DNA from: Synergistota bacterium
Lineage (GTDB): Bacteria > Synergistota > Synergistia > Synergistales > Synergistaceae
Reading direction: 5' to 3'
DNA: 21,866 nt
Assembly: GCA_023450745.1 (NCBI GenBank)
Contig: JAEXGR010000031.1
Location: 1-21,866, forward strand
In this document: positions 1 to 6,415 of the stretch, in pieces
Position numbering within the stretch: position 1 is the first letter of the stretch
Layout of the letters: every line of letters starts with the position of its first letter
Notes under the pieces: model-generated
Seen by the model: only the letters and a program-made list of their open reading frames with translations
Told to the model about the DNA's origin: nothing
The model's database searches: none
Translations under genes and position numbers: made by a program

Positions 1-121
1 GCCGGGTCGGAGGGAGTTTTGACCTTGGCTTTTCACTTCTTTAAGTTATGAAAACCTTAAGGTCAACGTCAAAACTCCCTCAGTCTCGGCTTCGCCGATC
101 CAGCTCCCTCAGCGAGGGAGC
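1..121. repeat. Repeat A, left copy: palindromic intergenic element
   Basis: The ends form an inverted repeat: GAGGGAGTTTTGAC at 10-23 is perfectly complementary to 68-81, and the pairing continues imperfectly out to 1 and 90. The core contains TTCTTTAAGTTATGAAAACC, which recurs at 21491-21510. Two small hairpins follow: TCGGC/GCCGA (86-90/94-98) and GCTCCCTC/GAGGGAGC (103-110/114-121). A second copy lies at 21422-21544 in the same orientation, although there the GAGGGAG hairpin precedes the element. No transposase or other protein is encoded. It resembles a miniature palindromic element (REP/BIME or MITE-like), but the family is not recognised. Confidence 0.75.
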
Positions 122-135
122 CCAAAACCTTTACC

Positions 136-296
136 AAACCCTAATTTGTCACGCTAGCCCATCGAAGATAAATCGGCGTTTAGAAGTGCGAGTTGCTAAA
201 TAAAATGGGGGCTCCGATACCGGAGCCGTATTTGCATACGGCGAGGATTCGGAGCCCCCGTTTTATGACGCAAATCGTGCTTATAAACGCCGATTT
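136..296. repeat. Repeat B, left copy: nested-hairpin element
   Basis: A conserved lead-in (AAACCCTAATTT ... CCCATCGAAGAT) precedes a perfect 13-bp inverted repeat, AAATCGGCGTTTA at 170-182 and its complement at 284-296. Inside is an 18-bp stem (200-217 with 249-266, one mismatch), and inside that a small hairpin, GCCGTAT-TTGC-ATACGGC (225-242). The octamer CGAGGATT (242-249) follows the inner hairpin. The copy at 21706-21864 has the same outer arms, octamer and length, but a completely different inner stem that is also fully paired. The inner stem ends in TTTTAT and starts with ATAAAA, so it could act as a bidirectional terminator. Confidence 0.75.
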
Positions 297-306
297 TCTG
301 TATTCT

Positions 307-398
307 AAAAACCGCACGGCTTATCCCCGGCCCGCGAAAGAATCCTGTAATGGGAGGACATCATTTGAATCCGTCAGGGAACCGTATAGGCCGTGCGG
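307..398 (-). terminator. Possible terminator downstream of the first HD-GYP gene
   Basis: Read on the minus strand, GCCGCACGG-type arms (390-398 and 312-320, 9 bp, perfect) enclose about 69 nt, and the second arm is followed by TTTTT (311-307). The long loop makes it a weak call. It lies just past the stop codon of the gene ending at 416. Confidence 0.35.
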
Positions 399-415
399 CA
401 GCCTCTATGACATTC

Positions 416-2170
416 CTAACCGCAGCCGTCCTGGGCGGAAAAATATATCGCCCGCAGTTTATCCACGGCGTTCGCGAATGATTTCGTGACGTCCGGGTCA
501 AAATGCCTCCCCGATTCTGCCAGCACCAGCGAGACCGCGCGCTCAAACGAATACGGCTCTTTATAGCTTCTTTTTGAGAGCAGCGCGTCGAAGACGTCGG
601 CGATGGCCATGATCCGCGCCGAGAGCGGTATTTCGCCGCCCTTCAGCCCCTCGGGGTATCCGCTTCCGTCCCAGCGCTCGTGATGATAAAGGGCCATGTT
701 GTACGCTTCGAAAAAGTATGCGTCCTCTTCTTTGTCAATAAAGACGTTTTTTATAATATTGGCTCCGCACAGGGAATGCGCTTTTACCACTTCGAATTCT
801 TCTTTCGTCAGCGGCCCTTCCTTGAGCAGCACGCGATCCGGTATCTTGATTTTGCCGATGTCGTGCAGCGGCGCGGAACGTTCTAACGCTTCGCAGTATT
901 CCGCCGTCACCACGCGCCCGTATTGGCCCGCCGCCAGCATTTCATCGCAGATTGCGCGGACATATTTCGACGTGCGCCAGATGTGGCCGCCGGTGTTGTC
1001 GTCCCTGTTCTCGACCAAGGAGGCGAAGCAGAAGATTATATGGTCCTGCATCGTCGATATGATTTCATTCTTTTGAGCGATCGTGTTGTTTCCCGTTCTG
1101 ATGAGATTCAAGTCCTGGGTTATTTTTTGGGCCGCCGCGGAGAGCACTTCATAGAGATATTCGATTTCGTCGCCGGTCCTGATGTTCACCTGCGGCAGTT
1201 TCTCTTTGCCGGCGGCTCCTTCGGTCTGCGACAGGTATTGATTCGCCGCGTCCGCCATGCGCCTGAGGGGCGCGACTAACGCGCTTTGTACATACCAGAG
1301 AGAGAAGGAGAGCAGAAACATTCCCGTGCCGAACATCAGCGACAGTACTCTGGCAAGAAAGGCGTTGGCCGCCGCGTGTCTGCCGGAGCCGAGCGTAAGC
1401 GCCATCATCTCTTTTGCTCTGATATATCCGGAGATATCCAATTCGGCGTACATGTAGCAGATAATCGCGGCGGAGACCAACCCCAGTGCGCTGTAGGTTC
1501 CTATCATCAGCGCGCCGACTTTCGTGCGGATCGACATGCGCCGGCAGATATTGACGCGCGCTCCGGTTCCTGACGGGTTTCCATCCAGATAGATCCCCCC
1601 CAGCGGCAGCCGGTCCAGAATGGAGGGCGGCAGCAGGCGTATGATTCCCACGGCGGCGGCGACGGAAAAGAGCTTGTCGCAGTAATCGACGAAAGCGCCC
1701 GTGAAGAAGAACGCCGCGCCGCCCGAGAGCCGCCCGGCTTTCGCCAGCCAGATTGCGGAAGAAGAGGTAAAATTCCGCCAGTCGCCGTCGAGCAGCCCCC
1801 AGGTGATCGCGTTTCCCAGCAGCACGCCGCCCAGCGAGAGCGGCAAGGCGTATAAGGGCAGGCGCGAAAGGCGGCGAAAACCGCCTTTTTGGGAGATGAT
1901 CACCGAGAACAGCCCGACAAAAATGCTTACGATTCCGTAATATAGATTGTTCCTGTGGGTAAATGAGTTCAGCACGTTGGAGAAAAAGCCGACGAAGACG
2001 CCCGGCATGAAGCCTCCCAGCGCGGCTGAAAGGATGGTGCCCGCCGTGTCAAGGTAGACCGGAATCTTAAAATAAAAAACAATGTAGTTGCCGGTTACGT
2101 TCAATATGATGGAAAAAAATACGAGCGCGGCCGTGCTCACACTGAAAAGTTTGTCGTCTCCATTATCCAC
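416..2170 (-). CDS. Membrane-bound HD-GYP domain protein (putative cyclic-di-GMP phosphodiesterase)
   Basis: 584 aa. Residues about 8-185 are a multi-helix membrane domain with the motif YLDTAGTILSAALGG near 40, which resembles ECF-transporter S-component-like sensor domains. A second helix pair near 215-300 encloses only about 45 residues. A HAMP-like linker (SALVAPLRRM, then TGDEIEYLYEVLSAAA) leads to the HD-GYP domain. All family residues are visible: HIWR, HDIGK with H436/D437, KAH, the HH pair at 496-497, DGSGYP with GYP at 504-506, and ADVFDAL. HD-GYP enzymes hydrolyse cyclic-di-GMP to pGpG or GMP using a di-iron centre on the cytoplasmic side. Start: GTG at 2170, eight bases after GGAGGT. 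It is a paralogue of the gene at 18875-21007, which carries an extra extracytoplasmic domain. It lies downstream of the surface-protein gene, about 160-230 bp away. Family assignment is strong; activity and signal are inferred. Confidence 0.9.
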   Translation of the reverse strand: MDNGDDKLFSVSTAALVFFSIILNVTGNYIVFYFKIPVYLDTAGTILSAALGGFMPGVFVGFFSNVLNSFTHRNNLYYGIVSIFVGLFSVIISQKGGFRRLSRLPLYALPLSLGGVLLGNAITWGLLDGDWRNFTSSSAIWLAKAGRLSGGAAFFFTGAFVDYCDKLFSVAAAVGIIRLLPPSILDRLPLGGIYLDGNPSGTGARVNICRRMSIRTKVGALMIGTYSALGLVSAAIICYMYAELDISGYIRAKEMMALTLGSGRHAAANAFLARVLSLMFGTGMFLLSFSLWYVQSALVAPLRRMADAANQYLSQTEGAAGKEKLPQVNIRTGDEIEYLYEVLSAAAQKITQDLNLIRTGNNTIAQKNEIISTMQDHIIFCFASLVENRDDNTGGHIWRTSKYVRAICDEMLAAGQYGRVVTAEYCEALERSAPLHDIGKIKIPDRVLLKEGPLTKEEFEVVKAHSLCGANIIKNVFIDKEEDAYFFEAYNMALYHHERWDGSGYPEGLKGGEIPLSARIMAIADVFDALLSKRSYKEPYSFERAVSLVLAESGRHFDPDVTKSFANAVDKLRAIYFSAQDGCG

Positions 2171-2404
2171 GGCGATTCACCTCCATTCCAAAATCTGCGG
2201 CGCGCGCACCCCCCGGCAGAAAAATTCGGGGAAAAGCCCGCGGGCAAACTTTCTGCCGCGGGGCGCCCCTCCCCTGGGCGCGGCGGCGAAAGAAATTCAG
2301 ATTTACCGCGCGCCGCGGCGCGCGGGGACAAATTCAACGCTTCCGGCGGGAAGAGGCGGGGCCGCCCCCGCCGGAACGTTTTTTTGTTTTTAGCGCGCGG
2401 AAGG
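2171..2404. other. Intergenic spacer with two inverted repeats
   Basis: This spacer lies between the frame-restored stop of the surface-protein gene (2405) and the HD-GYP start. It is very G+C-rich. CGGCAGAAA at 2214-2222 pairs perfectly with 2250-2258. TTCCGGCGGG at 2341-2350 pairs perfectly with 2367-2376 and is followed on the plus strand by a run of T (2379-2391). The T run is on the wrong side to terminate the minus-strand gene at 2405-4346. No convincing promoter was found. Confidence 0.4.
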
Positions 2405-4346
2405 TTATTTTACGTTTGCCTTGAGCTGCTCCAGCTGCTCCGCAAGTTCCGCTATCGACTGACGTGATGTAGTTGCCGTCCTGCGCGACTTTGCCTATCT
2501 GCGTGTCTATCGCTTGCAGGTTGGCCGCCACCGTGCCAACTGACGTGATGTAGTTGCCGTCCTGCCCTACTTTGCCTATGGCGTTGTCCAGTTTGCCGAT
2601 GGCCGTTACCGCGGAGTCGCCCTGCGCGACGAGGTTCGTGCTTTGGTAGGCGTTTACGTCGCCTACGCTGTTGTTCAGTTTACCGATGGCCGCCGTCGTC
2701 GAATCTCCATTGACTGCCGGGCCTTTTTCCGTCACTTCGGCGTACTGCTGGTTGCCCTGTGCCGCGTCAAGCGCGCTTAAGTTGGCAATTACCGAGTTGG
2801 TCTTTTTTATCACATTTTCGCTCGAGTAGTCCGAATTGTCGCCCACGGCCTTCTTGAGTTCTGTAACATCGCCGCTGACGGCGACGACGGCAGTATCGAG
2901 CAAGCCCAGGTTTGCCGCCACCGTGCCGGCCGACGTGATGTAGTTGCCGTCCTGCGCGACTTTGCCTATCTGTGTGTCAAGGGCTTTCAGGTTCACCGTC
3001 ACCGCGTTGTCTGTTTTGATGTAATCGCCAGCCACTTTTGCGCCTATCTGAGTGTCGATGGCTTGCAGATTGGCCGCCACCGTACCGGTCAACGTGATAT
3101 AGTTGCCATCCTGCGCGACTTTGCCTATCTGCGTGTCAAGGGCTTTCAGATTCGCCGTCACCGCGTTGTCGGTTTTGATGTAATCGCCAGCCACTTTTGC
3201 GCCTATCTGCGTGTCTATCGCTTGCAGATTGGCCGCCACCGTGCCGGCCGACGTGATGTAATTGCCATCCTGCGCGACTTTGCCTATCTGCGTGTCAAGG
3301 GCTTTCATATTTGCCGTCACCGCGTTGGCAGTGCTGATGTAGTTGCCGCTCACCCTCGCGCCTATCTGCGTGTCGAGGGCTTTCAGGTTCGCCGTCACCG
3401 CGTTGGCAGTGCTGATGTAGTTGCCGCTTACCCTCGCGCCTATCTGCGTGTCAAGGGCTTGCACGTTTGCCGCCATAGTGTTGGTAGAGGACGACGCTTT
3501 AACGTAGTTGCCGTCCGCCGTGATTTTGCCTATGGCTTCGTCTAGCTTGCCCGCCGCCTTAGTCAGGTCGTCGTTCGCCGTGATGTAGTTCGCGCTTGCG
3601 TAGCTCTTATCGCCGGTCACGCTGGCGAGGGCTTTCAGCTGGGCCACGTTGACGGCGTCGGTGTCGTTAATCCCCGCCGCCACGCCCGCCAGCTGACGGG
3701 TGGCGGTATCACTGCCGATCGAGGCGATTCCCAGCGACCCCTTTACTGTATTTGTCACCGCCGTCTGGGCAGCCGAAGTAGCGCCCGTGGATCTGTAGAT
3801 GCCGCTTGTGGTCGTTGTCCTGTCCGCCTTGGAGTTGGCTCCCAGAGCTACGCCAGAGGCTACAGACGCACTAGCCTCAGTTCCGAAAGCAGAACTGCCA
3901 CTTTCCGACGCACTCGCGCCGGCCCCGTAAGCGGAACTGTCAGCTCCCTTCGCATACGCGGCATAGCCCGCGGCAACGGCTCTTTCTGCCCAGGCGTTTG
4001 ATTCAGCTCCGATTGCGACGGCCTTTTCCGCTGTAGCATAGCACCATGTTCCGAGGGCGACGCTCTCCTCCGCCTTCGCCGCGCAAGCGCTGCCGATGGC
4101 GACACTATGAATAGGGTCAGCATGCGAATCAAAGCCGATTGCGACTGACTCAGCTCCCGCAGACGCCGCTTTATCTGCCGCTGTGGGACTTGATCCTATC
4201 GCTATCCCATTTGCATTCTGCCCAGAAACGCCGCCTACGACGGTTCCGCCCCCCGCCGTGTAGCTGGCCTCCGCCGCGCCCGAGAGGGATAGCGCCGCAG
4301 TGAGCAGCCATACGGCGACCGCAAATTTAAAGCAATATTTTTTCAT
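2334..4346 (-). CDS. YadA-like trimeric autotransporter-type surface protein, frameshifted at the 3' end
   Basis: 670 aa as read. ATG at 4346 follows GGAGAAGTGAAA. Residues 1-27 are a Sec signal peptide ending AEA. Residues 46-173 hold about eight YadA-head repeats of the type SVAIGxxSxA. Residues 216-237 (TRQLAGVAAGINDTDAVNVA) are a YadA-type neck. Residues 238 to about 640 form a stalk built from 26-28-residue repeats such as KALDTQIGKVAQDGNYITSA. Such proteins normally trimerise and end in a beta-barrel outer-membrane anchor; none is visible. The last 40 or so residues are basic and low-complexity. A shift of one base near 2455-2462 instead gives SIAELAEQLEQLKANVK and a TAA stop at 2405-2407, a much more natural coiled-coil end. 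So there is a frameshift (or sequence error), and the reading past 2455 is probably not native. It likely forms an operon with the OmpH-like gene upstream. How it is retained at the cell surface is unknown. Confidence 0.8.
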   Translation of the reverse strand: MKKYCFKFAVAVWLLTAALSLSGAAEASYTAGGGTVVGGVSGQNANGIAIGSSPTAADKAASAGAESVAIGFDSHADPIHSVAIGSACAAKAEESVALGTWCYATAEKAVAIGAESNAWAERAVAAGYAAYAKGADSSAYGAGASASESGSSAFGTEASASVASGVALGANSKADRTTTTSGIYRSTGATSAAQTAVTNTVKGSLGIASIGSDTATRQLAGVAAGINDTDAVNVAQLKALASVTGDKSYASANYITANDDLTKAAGKLDEAIGKITADGNYVKASSSTNTMAANVQALDTQIGARVSGNYISTANAVTANLKALDTQIGARVSGNYISTANAVTANMKALDTQIGKVAQDGNYITSAGTVAANLQAIDTQIGAKVAGDYIKTDNAVTANLKALDTQIGKVAQDGNYITLTGTVAANLQAIDTQIGAKVAGDYIKTDNAVTVNLKALDTQIGKVAQDGNYITSAGTVAANLGLLDTAVVAVSGDVTELKKAVGDNSDYSSENVIKKTNSVIANLSALDAAQGNQQYAEVTEKGPAVNGDSTTAAIGKLNNSVGDVNAYQSTNLVAQGDSAVTAIGKLDNAIGKVGQDGNYITSVGTVAANLQAIDTQIGKVAQDGNYITSVDSGTCGAAGAAQGKRKITFRALKTKKRSGGGGPASSRRKR
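2461..3480 (-). repeat. Tandem coding repeats of the surface-protein stalk
   Basis: Units of about 78-84 bp recur through this stretch. Examples are the near-identical blocks reading TTTGCCTATCTGCGTGT on the plus strand and the alternating variants encoding KVAQDGNYIT, AKVAGDYIKT and ARVSGNYIST. The units between about 2930 and 3450 are the most alike. Repeats this similar can expand or contract by slippage or recombination, changing stalk length in whole-unit steps. A divergent block without the repeat (about 2590-2890) interrupts the array before the last two units. Confidence 0.8.
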
Positions 4347-4452
4347 TTTCACTTCTCCTTTTTCATTAATAAATTCATGAAACTGACGCCGTAAAACGGT
4401 ATTGTTTCTGTCTTTACAGAACGGTATTCCTGGCGACAGGCATTCTCCTTTC

Positions 4453-4929
4453 TTACTTCTTCGCGAAGTCGATGGAGAGGGCGTCGAGACGCCGCTGGAT
4501 TTCGGCGCTGACGTCCGCCGCCGGAGAGACGGCCAGCGCCGCGCTCGCGGGGATGACGACCGCCGCGTCCCTTTTATTGCCTTTGAGCCAGTCGGCCGTC
4601 TCGCGGCGAAGCTCCGCCAGAAGGCGGCCGGTGACGCGGGAGAATTCCGCCTGATAGCGGGCGGCAAGCTCCGCCTGTTTTTGCGCGAGGCGCGCGTCGC
4701 CGTCTTTTACCGCGCCAAGGCTTTTTTTGTATTTCTCAAATTCCGCGTCCAGCCCCGCCTTGACGCCGTCCATGTACCGCTGTCCCGCCTTGCCGGGGAC
4801 GCTGGCGTCGATGACGCGCGCCACGTCCACGACGGCGACCGTCTCCGCCGCGGCGCCGGAGGCGTTCAGCGCGGCCAGCGATATGAAGACCGCGGTGACG
4901 ATAAGTTTGAGTCCGGAAGATATGCGCAT
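4453..4929 (-). CDS. OmpH/Skp-like periplasmic protein
   Basis: 158 aa. Start ATG at 4929; a possible GAGAGGA ribosome site lies about 11 bases upstream, somewhat far. Residues 1 to about 28 are a signal peptide ending ASGAAA. The mature part begins with a short hydrophobic strand, TVAVVDVARVID, the usual OmpH start. A charged helical arm with many K/E/A residues follows (about 65-125). The end, AAVVIPASAALAVSPAADVS, matches the returning strand and the DIT-type tail of the family. OmpH/Skp proteins are trimeric chaperones that hold outer-membrane proteins in the periplasm; 158 aa is a normal length. It lies 106 bp upstream of the YadA-like gene on the same strand, so it may be a dedicated helper for it. 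The spacer holds a hairpin (TTCTGT/ACAGAA, 4406-4411/4416-4421) flanked by two direct copies of AACGGTATT. The fold is likely; the partner is inferred. Confidence 0.72.
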   Translation of the reverse strand: MRISSGLKLIVTAVFISLAALNASGAAAETVAVVDVARVIDASVPGKAGQRYMDGVKAGLDAEFEKYKKSLGAVKDGDARLAQKQAELAARYQAEFSRVTGRLLAELRRETADWLKGNKRDAAVVIPASAALAVSPAADVSAEIQRRLDALSIDFAKK

Positions 4930-5527
4930 GATGTATGACGTCCTCTCTTTAATATAGATGCTCCCGCGGCGCTTTTTTGGTCTTTGCGCCGTGTTTTTGT
5001 TCCTTCCGCGCGCGGCAGCCGGCCGTTTTTTGAGGCGTCTGCGGTTCCCCGCGCGAAACAATCCTCCTTTCTCCACAGCAAAGCGGCGGCAGAGCGCCGC
5101 CGCGAGGCCGGTTCTGTTATCCCGCCGCTGCGGCCGCCGGCAGCGCGCGAAGCGGCGCGCCGGAAGAAACGGCGGCAGCCGTTTTTATGATGGTATTTTG
5201 GGAGCCGGGGCGGAGCGCTTCGGCGTCAGGGCACGAGCGGCCGGCCGCCGCCGGAATGGAGGCGCTGCGCGCGGCGCGCGGTATGGGTGTATGTAAATAA
5301 AATAGAGGATGTGAATGAGATAAAGAGCTTAAAGCAGAGTGCGAACGATATTTTAAACCTGTTTTTACTTCTGGGAGGGGGGGGCACTTTCGTTCAACGC
5401 GGCAAGGTTACGGTGGTCGCCAGTCCTGAATGCCATTTTGGTGTTCTCTTTTATACCAATTTTTTTATTATATAAAAACTTAACATTTGACGAAGGAATT
5501 TTAGCACAAAATAGAAGTCGTGGCAAA
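4930..5527. other. Long spacer without a convincing gene
   Basis: From 4930 to 5285 the sequence is extremely G+C-rich. It includes a plus-strand terminator-like hairpin, AAACGGC-GGCA-GCCGTTT, with five T (5167-5186) and no plus-strand gene before it. From 5286 to 5527 it turns A+T-rich. There is a run of eight G at 5377-5384 and an A+T block at 5450-5480 containing several TATAAT-like hexamers on both strands, none with a clear partner. A 62-codon plus-strand frame at 5287-5475 starts ATG but has no ribosome site and an unconvincing product, so it is not called. Confidence 0.5.
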
Positions 5528-6064
5528 TTATTCGCCCAGCGCCTCTTTTATTTTTACGCGTATTTTTTTAAGCCGAAAGGCGACGGCCTGTTGGGTGACG
5601 CCCCGGCTTCGCGCGATCTCCCGCTGGCTGTAGCCCTCGACGAGCGCCCGCGTGATTTCCAGCTCTTCGGCGGTGAGGGCGCGCCGCAGGATGTCGCGCA
5701 GTTCGGCCTCGCGGTATTTTTGCTCTTCCGCGCCCAGGATTTCTTCCAGCTCTTCGAGCGGCACTTCCGCCCCCGCGGCGCGCGCTTTGCGCAGGCGCGC
5801 CGCCGCGTCGCGGATGTAACCGGGAAGGTGGCTCTTTAAGAAGTAGGCGAGCCATTGGACGTCGGGGCATTTGGGGATGAGGGCGAGCAGCGCGAGGCAG
5901 CCCTCCTGCACGAGGTCGTCGTATTCCGCGCCGCGCCCCTGGTAGCGGTAGGCGGTGGCTTTTACGAGCGGCAGGTAGGCGAGGACGGTCTCCGGAGCGG
6001 GCGCTAAGAGCGGCGGGAGTACGGGTGCGGAAAACAAAGGAACTTTCTGGTTCTCTTGCGGCAT
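5528..6064 (-). CDS. Small sigma-70-family RNA polymerase sigma factor
   Basis: 178 aa. ATG at 6064 is preceded by AAGGAGG with nine bases between, a strong start; the longer upstream reading is not supported. Residues about 29-93 match sigma region 2: the EYDDLVQEGCLALL segment is the classic core-binding helix, followed by WLAYFLKSHLPGYIRD. Residues about 129-175 match region 4, with a helix-turn-helix in YSQREIARSRGVTQQAVAFR that would read a -35 element. Regions 1 and 3 are absent and the linker is acidic, so it has the two-domain layout of ECF or phage-like sigma factors. No anti-sigma gene adjoins it. It stands alone between a spacer and the terminator of the M20 gene. The regulon is unknown; a positive regulator of other function with sigma-like domains is an alternative. 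Confidence 0.8.
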   Translation of the reverse strand: MPQENQKVPLFSAPVLPPLLAPAPETVLAYLPLVKATAYRYQGRGAEYDDLVQEGCLALLALIPKCPDVQWLAYFLKSHLPGYIRDAAARLRKARAAGAEVPLEELEEILGAEEQKYREAELRDILRRALTAEELEITRALVEGYSQREIARSRGVTQQAVAFRLKKIRVKIKEALGE

Positions 6065-6255
6065 TGTCGCAGTCCTCCTTAATATAGTTTGGCAAGCGTC
6101 TGGTATAGACAACTTTAACAGTGGGGGAAAGCGCGGGGCGAGACAAGGAACGAGAACGGGGCGGAGCCGGAGGGTCGGGGCAAAAGAGGCGCGGCAGCCG
6201 CGCCGGCAGAGGTCAGCACTCATTACGGAACAATAGACGCGGCGGGCGGCGGGAC

Positions 6256-6303
6256 AAAAAAGCAGCTCCCCCATCCGGCGTACCGGCACGGGGAAGCTGC
6301 TTT
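6256..6303 (-). terminator. Rho-independent terminator of the M20 gene
   Basis: On the minus strand, AAAGCAGCTTCCCC (6303-6290) pairs with GGGGAGCTGCTTT (about 6270-6258) with one bulged base. A nested CCGG-CGTA-CCGG hairpin (6275-6286) sits in the loop, and the structure ends in a run of T opposite A256-A261. It lies about 110 bp downstream of the M20 stop, just past repeat C. Confidence 0.75.
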
Positions 6304-6368
6304 AAGAAACCGCTGATTATATGTTGGTTATTATTCAGCTTATTTTCAATTAATCAACGGTTCCTTAA
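6301..6368. repeat. Repeat C, copy 1: inverted repeat downstream of the M20 gene
   Basis: TTTAAGAAACCGCTGATTAT at 6301-6320 is nearly complementary to TTAATCAACGGTTCCTTAA at 6350-6368. The roughly 29-bp centre is A+T-rich. The other copy is at 9550-9622, with better-matched arms and a G+C-rich centre of different sequence. Read in one plus-strand frame, both copies encode PLIIC and NQRFLK flanks, a mark of the same element and not a real protein. It starts 48 bp after the M20 stop codon. Confidence 0.8.
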
Positions 6369-6415
6369 GCTGGTTATTTTTCTGTTTGCGGCGGGCGGGG
6401 ACGGCGGTTTTCACC

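Noticed and set aside
1..296. CRISPR array or integron attC array
   Set aside because: Repeats occur only once at each window end, with no regular spacing, no cas or integrase genes, and arms that do not match the attC core consensus.
5287..5475. 62-codon plus-strand frame
   Set aside because: No ribosome site, runs through the G8 tract, and the end is chance A+T-rich hydrophobic sequence.
5528..6289. Longer start for the sigma factor (253 aa)
   Set aside because: The extra N-terminal residues are arginine/proline-rich noise without a ribosome site; ATG at 6064 has an excellent one and gives the normal domain start.
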